This document shows positions 12,470 through 23,460 of a stretch of DNA of 64,000 nucleotides, piece after piece (positions within the stretch are counted from its first letter, which is position 1; every line of letters begins with the position of its first letter). A program made the position numbers and the translations under genes. Under the pieces are notes generated by a model, which did not search any database, had not been told where the DNA came from, and worked only from the letters and a program-made list of their open reading frames with translations. Source of the stretch: Arcuatula senhousia (Eukaryota > Mollusca > Bivalvia > Mytilida > Mytilidae); the NCBI GenBank assembly GCA_963971305.1, contig OZ020304.1:20256103-20320102 (forward strand), written 5' to 3'.

Positions 12470-13540
12470 TTACAGTAAGGTAACGGAAGACCAGCATGAC
12501 AATTTTCTAGCTTTGACAGTAAATAAATACAGAAGAACTATATCAAGGAAGCAAAGGTGTACCAAAGGGGTGATCAACATCATGAAACCGTAAAGACAAA
12601 GACAAAACCGGTAGACAAAAAAATCATCATAACGAAACAAACCACACAACAACATAAAACACACACACATAACAACAAAGCCGCATTCAGCAACGTGAAC
12701 TCAAGTCGAAACAAGAGGAACTCATGTGCTCCGGAAGAGTAAGCAGTTCTTTTTTCACGTTGCCAAAGATCGATTTAGTGTTGGTCAAATCCGGAAAGGA
12801 TGACATTACCAAACTATATGTCAAACCAACATCTGTGCTCATCTGAGAGATAGAATCCCGTATTTGTATACAAGCACATATGATGTCTTCCGTAAAATTT
12901 CTTGAGTGATGACAACAACCTGGGAGCAACGTATCTCTGTGTTAACAATTTGCTTGTCAGTCGTGTTGCTCTATCAAAGAAGTTGTTGTACTCCCCAAAT
13001 GCTCTGGAATAAGGAATCAATTGTGATACGTAAACTCCATATGCTGAAGCGGACGGGACGGAATGTTGCTACACAGAAAGGGAAAGTTGACTTTTGGAAA
13101 GTTGAAGTCATCACGTGTGTCATAGAGCTTTGTACAAAGCCTTCCTAGTGTGTCAATTTCGAGAAATAGATCCAAATATGAAGCGGACCTCCTAGAATCT
13201 GTATAGTGTCCTTTATCTCGAGTTCCTTCGGATATATGAGATGTAAATAGTCACCAAATCGAGGATTGATTAGTGAAAGGACATCATCAATATAACGAAA
13301 TGTGAAATTGAAGGATAAAGTATATTCCTTTTTTGTCTAGAAGTGATTGTAAGAAGTCCGCATCATATATATGAAGAAACAAATCGGCAAGCAATGGTGC
13401 ACAATTTGTGCCCATTGGGAAACCTATTGTCTGCTGAAAAACACGTCCACCAAACTGTACAAATATGTTCAAACTACAGGCTTTAGAAAACTGCACCAGT
13501 CGCTCAATCTTTATAAGCTGCACAGGAGAGAATGTTGCAA
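12470..13540 (-). pseudogene. Penelope-like retroelement, 3' part of RT plus 3' UTR
   Basis: Minus-strand frames at 13,287-13,523 encode a reverse-transcriptase block with FGGRVFQQTIGFPMGTNCAP followed by LLADLFLHIYDADF. Downstream frames near 12,814-13,020 encode the end of the ORF (KKFYGRHH, then YxSDE). The F-YIDD box region in between is frameshifted. After the stop comes the family's 3' UTR with CTCTTCCGGAGCAC, also seen at 34.1, 37.4, 39.05 and 58.26 kb. The RT is broken and cannot be active. I place the family among Penelope-like elements, by analogy with the fuller copy at 38.9-41.3 kb; the class is not certain. Confidence 0.6.
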
Positions 13541-13648
13541 CAGGAGAAAAAAAAACTAGAAGGTACTAATACCAAAATGACCCATGATGAGTCCAAACCC
13601 TAAAAATGGACGAAACATTGCATTAAAATTACAGTACGCAATGTCGGG

Positions 13649-13960
13649 TCAGGGACAGGGTTTCCATTCCATAAATGGGTGGATTCTGTGGTTATTTTTG
13701 TGCAGTTTGGTTATGCTGTTTATCAATATTTCAAGGAGCAACCGTTCATCAGCAGCATTTGAATCAACACATTGGAAGATATAAACCAAATCAGCAAGCA
13801 ATGGTGCACAATTTATCCCCATTGAGATACCGTCTTCTGAAAATGAACCTCGAAATGAACACGTCCACACAACAAATTGTAAAAAAATAGATAAAGTTTC
13901 AATGAAAAGAACAGGCACAAGTACATACACTTTGCATTTAAAATAGGCTTTACGGGACAT
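13649..13960 (-). repeat. Chimeric fragment: RT piece joined to a dispersed repeat
   Basis: The minus-strand frame contains GISMGINCAPLLADL, the same RT motif as the neighbouring copy, then changes abruptly into FQCVDSNAADERLL. The nucleotide source of that second part (GCAGCATTTGAATCAACAC on the plus strand) also occurs near 16,290, 48,105 and 54,425, so this is a junction of two repeats. Confidence 0.5.
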
Positions 13961-14134
13961 GTAAGGAACAATGAAAGGGATAGAAAGTGTAGAAATCTCG
14001 GGGTTTATTTATTTAAAACTAATAAATCATGACAACCATGACTACAGTCTTACAAAAGCTCCCTAACCACCTGTCCCGACAGTCATTCGGTCAGGCGGTT
14101 TGTTTTACACCACAGGACCAAAGGCAGGCAAAAC

Positions 14135-15516
14135 TATGAGTGACGGTTCATGTCACAATAAGGATATTAATATAACGATACTTTTTTCTATCATGATACT
14201 TCTCGCTTGTATCACGATACTAAGAAGAAGTATAATGATACTTAGTAGAAGTATAACGATACTTGTTAAAAGTATCATGATACTTCTTAGAAGTATCATG
14301 ATACTTCTTGAAAGTATAACGATACTAATCGTTAGTATCGTAATACTTCTTGAAAGTATAATGATACTTCTCGTTAGTATCGTGATACTTTGAAGAAGTA
14401 TCATGATACTTGTATGAAACCTAACGATACAACGGAGAATTGGATAATTACTTTTAGTTCAAAGACTTTACTCGCAGTTATCAATTTATTTGTAGAAAGT
14501 ATCGTGATACTTCTTGAAAGTATAACGATACTTCTTGAAAGTATAATGATACTTCTTGAAAGTATAATGACACTTCTCATTAGTATCGTGATACTTTGAA
14601 GAAGTATCATGATACTTGTATGAAACCTAACGATACAACGGAGAATTGGATAATTACTTTTAGTTCAAATACTTTACTCGCAGTTATCAATTTATTTGTA
14701 CAAAGTATCATGATACTTCTTAGAAGTATCATGATACTTCTTGAAAGTATAACGATACTTATCGTTAGTATCGTGATACTTCTTGAAAGTATAATGATAT
14801 TTCTCGTTAGTATCGTGATACTTTGAAGAAGTATCATGATACCAATATGAAACTTAACGATACAACGGAGAATTGGATAATTTCTTTTAGCTCAAAGACT
14901 TTACTCGCAGTTATCAATTTATTTGTAGAAAGTATCATGATACTTCTTAAAAGTATCATGATACTTCTTAGAAGTATCATGATACTTCTTGAAAGTATAA
15001 CGATACTTATCGTTAGTATCGTGATACTTCTTAAAAGCATAACGATACTTGTCGTTAGTATCGTGATACTTCTTAGAAGTATAACGATACTTGTTAAAAG
15101 TATCATGATACTTCTTAAAAGGATAACGATACTTGTTAAAAGTATCATGATACTTCTACAAATATAATGATTACTGCGAGTAAAGTCTTTGAACTAAAAG
15201 TAATTATCCAATTCTCCGTTGTATCGTTAGGTTTCATACAAGTATCATGGTACTTCTTCAAAGTATCACGATACTAACGAGAAGTATCATTATACTTTCA
15301 AGAAGTATCGTTATACTTTCAAGAAGTATCACGATACAAACGATAAGTATCGTTATACTTTCGAGAAGTAACATGATACTTTTAACAAGTATCGTTATAC
15401 TTCTACTAAGTATCATTATACTTCTTCTTAGTATCGTGATACAAGCGAGAAGTATCATGATAGAGAAAAGTATCTTTATATCAATATCCTTATTGTGACA
15501 TGAACCGCCACTCATA
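14135..15516. mobile_element. 1.38-kb palindromic TIR element made of a 21-bp motif, 6-bp TSD
   Basis: The ends are TATGAGTG...CACTCATA and are flanked by the perfect 6-bp direct repeat CAAAAC (14,129-14,134 and 15,517-15,522). The inverted termini extend well over 100 bp with few mismatches. The body consists of the palindromic word AGTATCATGATACT plus a 7-bp linker, repeated at 21 bp. Three direct copies of a ~205-230-bp module (starts near 14,390, 14,596 and 14,823, containing GGAGAATTGGATAATTAC) occur in the left part and one inverted partial copy at 15,170-15,245. Because 21 is divisible by three and the word is palindromic, long frames rich in SIMILLx heptads are open on both strands; these are not genes. 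Superfamily unknown. Confidence 0.75.
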
Positions 15517-15522
15517 CAAAAC

Positions 15523-16184
15523 TTTCGCAGGGAAAAAAGAATAATATCTAGGTCCTACAAAATCGTTTTCTGTCAGGCAAAACCTTTTGAATAATCTGAC
15601 CGAGAAACAGGCATATTTTCACTTTAGCGATGACTGTGACTGTTTGACATTGCAAAAGCAAGCAAGCTGTATAAAATTGTGATATCTAAGTCGCGTTAGT
15701 TCCTTCTGTATAGGTTTGCTTTTAACGAAGTAAACTGTTGATTTGTGGCCTTTTCCATGCATTTATTTGTTAAAACGATATCTTCAATGGGCATTTTTAT
15801 CAATTTATGCATTCTCTAAAATGTAAATGCTCGTACGCATGCTAACAAATGTATTCCTAAAATTTTCCTGGGTCAGGTCAAGGATATTGTAAATAGAATT
15901 GAAAGTAAAACTGAACTTGCGGCATTTGGAAACGTGGACCTCAAGTGAATTCAGTTCTGTAAGTTATCTTTAGCTGTTAGTGTAGTAAGTTTGATACAGC
16001 TTACACAAATTACCGAATTGGGACGAGAACGACAAACTTAAAGAAAAGCAAGACATGATTCTATTAATAGCACCGGATATATTGAGGACTTTGTACAGGC
16101 ACTTTATTCCACAAGTCCTGCTAACCAAGCTTTAATATTCATTGTGATATAGCCTATTTTAAAGGTATAGTTTTCATTAGACTT
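15523..16184. other. No recognisable feature
   Basis: I see no exon-like frame, repeat family or inverted structure here beyond short AT-rich words. Confidence 0.4.
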
Positions 16185-16239
16185 ATGTTTGTGAATTTCA
16201 AATTATTAATGTCATTCATTTTAGCCCTTCATTTGCCTT

Positions 16240-16440
16240 TAATGTCTCCATGGTGTATCGTATGCACATTAATTCAAGGAGTAACCTCTCATCAGCAGCA
16301 GTTGAATCAAACATTGGAAGGTCAAAAAACCAAAAGTATTGAATGTAAAGTACTTAAAGCCAAAATGTTCAAACAGGGAAGCCAAATCCAGCACCGAGGA
16401 TATCGACCATGTGCAATACAAGGAAAGAAAACTTTACAAG
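16240..16440 (+). repeat. Dispersed repeat, QCVDSNAADE-family
   Basis: The words GCAGCAGTTGAATCAAACA, CTTAAAGCCAAAATGTTC and AAGCCAAATCCAGCACCGAG match, in the same order, the copies at 48,065-48,265 and 54,405-54,580. The 70-90-residue frames over it are not conserved between copies. Confidence 0.5.
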
Positions 16441-16689
16441 ATATCTTATAATTAAAGTATTTGTTTAAAAGATATCTTTGAAAAGATATAAGATATATTT
16501 AAAAGTATATAAGATCTCATGTAAAACAAATAAGATATCGTATAAAATAAATAAGTTATCTTAATAACTTTAAATTAAAAAGATATTCATTAACTTTATA
16601 AGAAATCTTGAAATTGAATAAATATAACAACGGCTTGCCATACTGGGACTTCAAGAATGCACTGTCATAAATTTTGGTGATAAAGGTAA

Positions 16690-16949
16690 GGGAGCGACCA
16701 TTTGATTTTTAGGGGGGGTTGGGGCTATGGTGAAATTTGAAATAAAAAGGCAGGATGGCAAAAATCCAGAAATAAAAAGGCAGGACAGTGCTTTAAAAAA
16801 AAAAATTGGCTAAAAAAAATATAGTTGCTTTAAAAATAAAAAACAATAGTGCGCGCAAAAAAAAAATCCAGGCTCGACTTTTCCGAAAATAAAAAGGCAG
16901 GACGAGGAAAATATCCATAGCCCCCCATAAAAATCAAATGGTTGCTCCC
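16690..16949. mobile_element. Harbinger-type MITE, 260 bp, TAA TSD
   Basis: Terminal inverted repeats GGGAGCGACCATTTGATTTT / its complement at 16,920-16,949, flanked by TAA on both sides (16,687-16,689; 16,950-16,952). A G-run follows the left terminus. A 3-bp TWA target duplication is characteristic of PIF/Harbinger elements. No transposase. Confidence 0.75.
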
Positions 16950-17093
16950 TAATAATAACCGCTTTGGATCAACATTATATGGCAGTTGAACTCGCAGTTC
17001 ACACACACACACACCTTGCATTTTGGAAGGTTATCACTAGGATGGCCTATGAAAACAATAAAGGGACCTTTTTTTAATACAAATTCAACTTTA

Positions 17094-17378
17094 GGCAGCA
17101 ACCATTTGAAATTCTGGGGGGGGGTATGGATTTAAGCCCCTCAGCAATTTATTTTTTTCAAAATTTTTCGAAGACGAGAATTTTTTTTAACGACACCGAA
17201 AACAATTTTTTTATTCGCAATTTTGTTTACGCCGCGTAGCCCAGGTTCACCAAAACAATTTATTTTTTTCTTTCTGGGTCAAGGACAATTTATTTTTTTT
17301 TTCAATAAAAATTGAAAACAAAATATTTTTTTTCAAAAAAATCCATATCCCCCTCCAGAATTTCAAGTGGTTGCTGCC
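17094..17378. mobile_element. Harbinger-type MITE, 285 bp, TTA TSD
   Basis: Terminal inverted repeats GGCAGCAACCATTTGAAATT / complement, flanked by TTA at 17,091-17,093 and 17,379-17,381. The ends are clearly related to those of the MITE 145 bp upstream and of the foldback element at 61,297-62,480. The interior is rich in A and T homopolymer runs. Confidence 0.75.
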
Positions 17379-17410
17379 TTATTGTAACAGAACTAAAATT
17401 GTTTTACCAG

Positions 17411-17478
17411 GAGACTAGTCTCATTGACTGATGACGTAGGCGGAAGTTCATGTTACTCATTCTCATTATTTTAATATC
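17411..17478. repeat. ~65-bp block duplicated at 19,421-19,490
   Basis: Both blocks read TCTCATTGACTGATGACGTA and continue identically through GCGGAAGTTCATGTTACTC to ATATCCATGCT. Both lie upstream of the copy A first exon; they may be remnants of a duplicated 5' region. Confidence 0.6.
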
Positions 17479-17540
17479 CATGCTAGGGAACGGACGTGTC
17501 GAGTGCGACACGTCATACTGTAAGTATTCCATTTTATTTG

Positions 17541-17810
17541 CCTTGGTGGCTATGCATTTATATTTTATAGGCCTAGGTGGCCATGCACTGATAATTTATA
17601 GGCCTAGGTGGCCATGCACTGATAATTTTAAGGCCTAGGTGGCCATACACTGATAATTTATAGGCCTAGGTGGCCATGTACTTTAAGGCCTAGGTGGCCA
17701 TGATATAGACCTAGGTGGTCATGCACATATAGGCCTAGGTGGCCATGAACATATAGACCTAGGTGGTCAAGCACATATTGGCCTAGGTGGCTATGAAAAG
17801 ATATTTCATG
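17541..17810. repeat. Minisatellite with GGCCTAGGTGGCCATG core
   Basis: About ten tandem units, first at a spacing of about 32 bp (core plus CACTGATAATTTATA), then at about 24 bp (core plus CACATATA). The core contains the palindrome CCTAGG and an inverted GGCC pair. Unit-to-unit changes such as GGCCTAGG to GACCTAGG are shared by alternating units in the right half. Confidence 0.8.
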
Positions 17811-19340
17811 AAATAAATATTGAGTCACATGTGTGCACGTTTGTTGCGTAGAGAAAAGCTTAGAACATGTATAACTTTAAAGAAAATATATGCCAACAAA
17901 TTTTAAGCAAGCATATGAATAATAGATAAATGCTTATTTGTGAACATAATGTCATTGTGTGTTTTCTATTTCAAGGACATATAACCTTGTTGTATTGAAT
18001 GAAGTTCACGTGTCGTTTTATCGAGGACTGTTTTGATTTGGTTGAGTAAATTTAAATATACACCGAACATGTGCTTGATTATTAGTTAAAATTTACAAGT
18101 ATTTATTTTGATTTCAGAGATGTATAAAGTGTTATAAAAGAAGAGGATTACTTTCTGTGGAAATACTGGAATTCAAATATATGATTGAGGTTAGTTAGTG
18201 CGTTTTATCCAACGAAATATTTATAATATTCAAATTATCTGATCTTTGCATTGTTTTTGAAAGATATCCGTGGTGTTAATGCATAATAAGCTTGTTCTGT
18301 TGGCCAATACATGTAGCAGTTTAGTCTTGTAAGTGCCGTCATGTAATTTCTTTTCGAAAACTGTTTCGTTAGTTGCTTAACATTATTATCAGAACTCATT
18401 AAGAAAAGAAGTAATAGTTATACAACGGACATATTTAATTATATAACATGTTTATATAAATATATGAAATATCTTAATAGGCTAAGCTTGTTAACAGTAT
18501 ATAGTATTGTTCCTTTCAGAGTAACATAAGGTACGGAATGGAAGTGATCCCGTTACGCTGGAAAAGCATTAACCCAGAGATGGAAGACAGAAATGAAAGC
18601 CTAATTAGACAATGTGAATGATATAGCAATCTATTATAACAATAGACTTAAGGGATCGTTATTTCATGTTAAACGAATGTTCAAGGCAAATAAAATGAGA
18701 TAATTAAAATGTGTACTTTGTTGACATGTTAAATGTTTTATACAAATTGCCCTAATTCTTGTTTGGTATTGCTTTCTTTGTGAATTTCCTTTCGTTAGCA
18801 ATTCAAGGGACACTGATGCCCTAGTGGGTTCGCTCACGTGAGTTGCATACGAGGGGATTTTCTCCTTTAGGTGTTACAAAATTGGTATATACTAGTATTT
18901 GAATTAAACTGGTCTTTAGTAAATATGATTTTTATTCCATTTATTTTGCTTTAATGTTATAGTTACACACCGATATGATTTTCATCTAACTATATAATAA
19001 TAGGGAATCTCAGGAACTTGTTTACACTTGAAGGAGAGATCCCTTCGTTTTGCAAACTCACATGATGATGCAGATCGGAAAAGAAACTTGAAATAGTGGA
19101 TGTATACCTTCGCATGTGTCAGACTTAGATTTGTGTTGGTGCTTAATATGAGATTGTTGTATAATGATCGCAAAAGCCATTACAATCAGTTTGTAATACA
19201 GGTTTTATTAGATAAACCCTTGTCCTTGTCATATCGTGTTTATATGAGGTGTTTTATTTATTTATTTTTTTTTTTTTTTTTGAGTTTTGGGAAGAGAGCT
19301 AAAGGTGGTTTATTGTCGTTTCGTTATGAAATTTGCATCT
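17811..19340. other. No supported gene
   Basis: A few splice-like polypyrimidine-AG sites occur (for example before 18,118 and 18,520), but no frame with recognisable protein similarity follows them. A T-run of about 20 lies at 19,261-19,281. Confidence 0.4.
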
Positions 19341-19350
19341 TGTAAGCTGT

Positions 19351-19417
19351 CGAGTTTTACTTCCCATAACTTAACATGAACTGAAAGCATAGAGATAGCA
19401 GACACTGAGGATATGGG
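19351..19417. repeat. ~67-bp block duplicated at 19,790-19,856, upstream of copy A
   Basis: Both copies run from CGAGTTTTACTTCCCATAAC through GAAAGCATAGAGATAGCAG to GATATGGGTA. The downstream copy ends 32 bp before the copy A start codon, so the block could once have been 5' untranslated sequence of the transporter. Confidence 0.65.
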
Positions 19418-19888
19418 TATAGTCTCATTGACTGATGACGTAGGCGGAAGTTCATGTTACTCATTCTCATTATTTTAATATCCATGCTTATGGATAGAAA
19501 GTAGATGTGATGAGTGTCATACACGTCAGTTACAGTGTGACTTAGCTTAGATATGAGGTGGTTTCCTTACCCACCCTTCCCGCCCTTTAAAACCAATAGA
19601 TCGGTGTTTTAGACAGAGATACACCAAATGTGGACAATTTGTTAATATATTAGTAATATATACATGTATATTTTGCCTTGAAGAAATTTTTTATTGACGG
19701 AAAAGTAAGATATATTACATCGAACAAGAATTGGTGTAAATTGTCCACATTTTGGTGTACGTATCTTTATGTTTTCAGTTCTACGCTTCGAGTTTTACTT
19801 CCCATAACTTAACATGAACTGAAAGCATAGAGATAGCAGACACTGAGGATATGGGTAATACCTATTCTTTTTTTTTTATTACAAGATA

Positions 19889-20692
19889 ATGATGAAATAT
19901 AACGAAGAAGAAGGCAAAGATTTAGACAAAAAGTGGGCATGGGTTGTTATGGCAGCTTCTAGTTTGACCAGTGTGTTAAATGGGACGATGCTCTACTCTG
20001 CTGGGGTTATCCATGTCGCCCTGCTTAGAACACACCAGAAAGAAAACGCTTATACCCCCTTCACATATACGAGATTCCCTTACGAGTTCTTACGAGTTTT
20101 CAACTCTTAATCGATCGCGAAGACTTGTAAATCACTCTTTGTTACTCGTTTACAGGTCTTTCTAGCTCGTGTGCAATCGTAAGAACTCGTGAAAGTTTTA
20201 CGAGGATTTTTGACATGTCAAAAATCCTCGTAAGACTTTTACGAGTTGAAAAAACAACAATGTCATAATTTAACTCGTAAACACATCGCAAATAACTCGT
20301 AAAGAACTCGTAGAGATCGTAAATGACTCGCGTTTACTCGTAACTAACTCGGGAAGACCTCGCAAAAGAATTATTTTACGTGTGGTTTGCGAGTTAGTTA
20401 CGATATCATTTCCAATGTCGCATTTCACTCGTAAAGACGTCGCAAAGGCACCGTAACATGCTCGTAACATTTCGAAAATAAAATTCGTATCGTCTCTGGA
20501 CGGGAGTGCGAAAAATTTCCGCACAACTGACGAAATCGTGACAACTCGGAAATAGATCGTAAAAGGTTGGTAGAAAATCTCGCAAGAACTCGTAAAACTA
20601 TAAATTTTGAAAATCGTAACAACTCGTAAGAGAATATCGTATTAGGGGGTATTACACTTCATTCATAGGGGCTCTTCTTTATAGTCTTATTG
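19889..20692 (+). pseudogene. Copy A exon 1, interrupted by a MITE
   Basis: The coding text begins MMKYNEEEGKDLDKKWAWVV and runs to KENAYT, then is cut at 20,052 and resumes at 20,655 with SFIGALLYSLIG before a GTAAGT donor at 20,693. Removing the insert and one TTA copy gives 202 nt in one frame, 12 nt shorter than the 214 nt of copies B-D (one Lys and three residues missing). The DGGWxW-type MCT signature is altered to DKKWAW. Confidence 0.8.
20053..20651. mobile_element. 599-bp MITE with TTA TSD and TCG every 10-11 bp
   Basis: Ends are TACCCCCTT and AGGGGGTA in inverted orientation, flanked by TTA at 20,050-20,052 and 20,652-20,654 (PIF/Harbinger-type target). The inverted similarity extends inward about 45 bp. 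The interior repeats ACTCGTAA / TTACGAGT on both strands; between 20,274 and 20,357 successive TCG trinucleotides lie 9-11 bp apart. A perfect central palindrome is TTTTTGACATGTCAAAAA. No ORF. Confidence 0.8.
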
Positions 20693-21545
20693 GTAAGTTG
20701 AATTTTCTCCTCATGTTCTGAAATAAATGGGATCTACCTTTCCCGATCCCTGACACATTTTTGACTAATTCTTGCAAAGTAAAAGAGTGAAAATCTCCTT
20801 TCCCTGCACACTACCGGTATTTGATGTGGGTTTGATAGACAATCGGTATTTTAAATAGACACTGGTTAGAAACTTTTCCGACTGACTAGTTTATTTCTTC
20901 TGGCTGACTAGGTTTTTTTTTCTGGACAGTGTTGACTGAGTTGTGGTAAGGCGTATGCCAGTAAATTCTAGCTCCTCTGTCACGAGCAACCTCAATGAAT
21001 GAGATAACGAAAGGATCTGGGCATTCACGTTGTGGATTGTTGTGGTATCCATGTTACTCGGACCTAGTTATGTCCTCCTTTAGAAAACTTTCAAGCTATT
21101 CTATTTCATCTGTCTTAACAGAAATGAAAATTGATAGACTTTTTAACAAATGAACTCTCGTGTGTATTCAAATGCCTGAAGAGAAAACTATCTCACATGT
21201 AACGGACGGTACCGGTACTGTGTTTTTGACAGACATATTAAAGACGTGTCATGCAATTGGTGTTCATTATAAGTATAATTTAAAAACTACAAAGAGGTTA
21301 AGCTGTCGATAAACAGTTACTGCATGTTTGTGAACAGTGCAAAGAGTCCCTTCTGTTAAGCAGCATTTGAACCAAAACTATTAAAAGTAGTGTTTGAACA
21401 CTTTTGAATAAAAAAATAACACGTTTCATTAGTTTAGTTCGTGTCTTAATTTAAAAAATAATGCATTGGTAACCGGTCGCTAATGTGATAAAGTGCTTAA
21501 TGTATACCAGTGGATAAAAATATAACACAGCAATATTATGAAATA
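20693..21545. other. Former intron sequence of copy A, no feature recognised
   Basis: The stretch follows the exon 1 donor. I searched it by eye for the exon 2 words (GATCAACATGTTCAACTG and neighbours) and did not find them. Confidence 0.45.
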
Positions 21546-21559
21546 ATATGATTAGAATC

Positions 21560-23272
21560 CGGGTCCGTTCGCCCTAATTCGCGTTCGCCCTGGTACATGT
21601 TCGCCACTATTCACGTTCGCCCTGGGTCCGTTCGCCCTATATATGCTATATAGTCATTTGTTTTGTACATTATTCTTCACGCAAAGAAAAAAACTCTGGT
21701 CAATAGGAAAAAAAATGGAATATGTTGAATCATCGACAAGAAACGCACCACTTACCGGGCCATAAAATTTTAATGTACAATTGCCGAAATAATCGGCCGG
21801 TGAGCTTTTGGCACCAAGTATGTTTCTTCATCACATTAATCTAGTATGAAAATTTTGAATGATTCTAATTTCGTTTTTTGAATTTCGACAAAAGTTGTTT
21901 TATCATTCTAAAAATGAAAAATAATATCTTAAGGTCATTATAATTATTTTGTCTAGTTAGAAAAACTGTAGAAATACCGTTGGGTTTGTAAGTGCATTCA
22001 TCTTTGCTATAACGGTTTTAAGGAATAACAGAGAACCACCAACAAAAAGTTCTTACACGTTGCATTTGTATCATGACATGTATTAGACATACTAACATAC
22101 AACTCTATGAAAATATCCAAACAATTAGCTGAAATATTACTTGAAAGTTATTTAAATATATTAACGAACGTGACTTTAGGAAAAGTGCCAACTGGCTTGA
22201 AAAATTCCAAATTAGTGCAATTTTCAAAAAGAGAATAAGAATTATACTAAAGATTATTAGATAAAAATAAAATGAAAAATGACACTGTCGGGAAAACATA
22301 GTTGACTATATGAAAACAAACCAGTATTCCAACAAACAATATGGGGCAACATAACTTCAACTGCTATAGAAAACTTAAACAAATAAACAGGATCACTTAG
22401 TCTAGCTATAATATACGATATTGAGATGTAGATTTTGTCTAACCGATTTCCAGAAAGCATTCGACAAAGTCACACAATGAGACCCGACAGACATTCCACA
22501 AGACGCGATTTTTTGTCCTGTGTTCTTCGTACTATATTTTATATAACGATCTCCCTGAAGACACAATAAGCTCTGATTCATACGTTGTTGTTTTTTTTTT
22601 TTTTTGCAGATGATACTTTAATATTCAGAATTATACAAACAGAATTGAAAAACCATAAAAAAAACTTGAAAAACACGGAACAGTGGAGCATGACCTGGCT
22701 GCTCTAGTTCCATCAATCATGAAATTAAACATAATTCTGCACTCGTCATAATTACCTAAATTGTCATTTAATCTAATTAACTTTATAACCCAAGCTGAGT
22801 ACGCGTGGCCGTCTGATTAATGTTTTTACAACTGAAACGTTAATCTCATTGACGATTAAATCTAGACGTTGATCGTTGCTTTTCGGTATTTTTAGTTTTT
22901 TGTTAACTTTATTCTGAAAACCATCAGCATATAAATGCATATACATTTTAACATGTATAAGCATTTTTTGGGTTTGTTTTGTTTTTTAAGCACATATACT
23001 TTGCATTATTAGTAATTAAAAAATATATATTCCTTCTCCGGTCAGTCAGGGGATTTCAATGTTCTATCTCAAATGCATATATATTTTAAAAAAAATTATC
23101 ACTAATTTAAACTGTTTTCGTATTACAAAAAAAACCATCTTGTATTTTTAATATCCAAGTCTAATAAGTTGTAGTTTCAGTTGACGTTATCCTAATATAT
23201 AATATAGGGCGAACGAACTCAGGCGAACGGACCCAGGGCGAACGTAGGACAGGGGCGAACAGACCCGATACC
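21560..23272. mobile_element. 1.7-kb element with inverted GTTCGCCC arrays and 14-15-bp flanking repeat
   Basis: The left end carries five GTTCGCC words spaced 15-16 bp apart (21,560-21,645); the right end (23,205-23,272) carries four, inverted, spaced 14-17 bp. Outside lie ATATGATTAGAATC (21,546-21,559) and ATATGATTAGAAATC (23,273-23,287), a 14-15-bp direct repeat that looks like a target duplication. The interior is AT-rich and includes a decayed LINE RT. I cannot assign a superfamily. Confidence 0.55.
22430..22770 (+). pseudogene. Decayed non-LTR (LINE) reverse transcriptase fragment
   Basis: Across several frames the plus strand spells DFQKAFDKV, then a damaged PVFFVLY block, then FADDTLIFRIIQT and a K-N-LKNTEQWSMTWLL region, in the order of LINE RT motifs; FADD is the catalytic box. 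Stops and shifts separate the pieces and a T-run interrupts the sequence just before ADD. It lies inside the GTTCGCCC element and is inactive. Confidence 0.6.
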
Positions 23273-23460
23273 ATATGATTAGAAATCATTATGACAAGAA
23301 ATGACTATTTACATAACTTTAAAATATATTTTATTGTTTGGAAGTTTGTATAGAGAAAAATGGGAGCAAATATATAAATCCCATGTTCCAAGTGCCTGTG
23401 TCTATCATAGGCAAAATGAAATGGATGAATCAAAGTGATGTTTTCTAATAGTAAAACTAA

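Noticed and set aside
14100..15515. Frames of 69-114 codons rich in ILLxSI, on both strands
   Set aside because: They arise from a palindromic 21-bp repeat and are mirrored on the opposite strand; no start context, splice site or conservation supports a protein.
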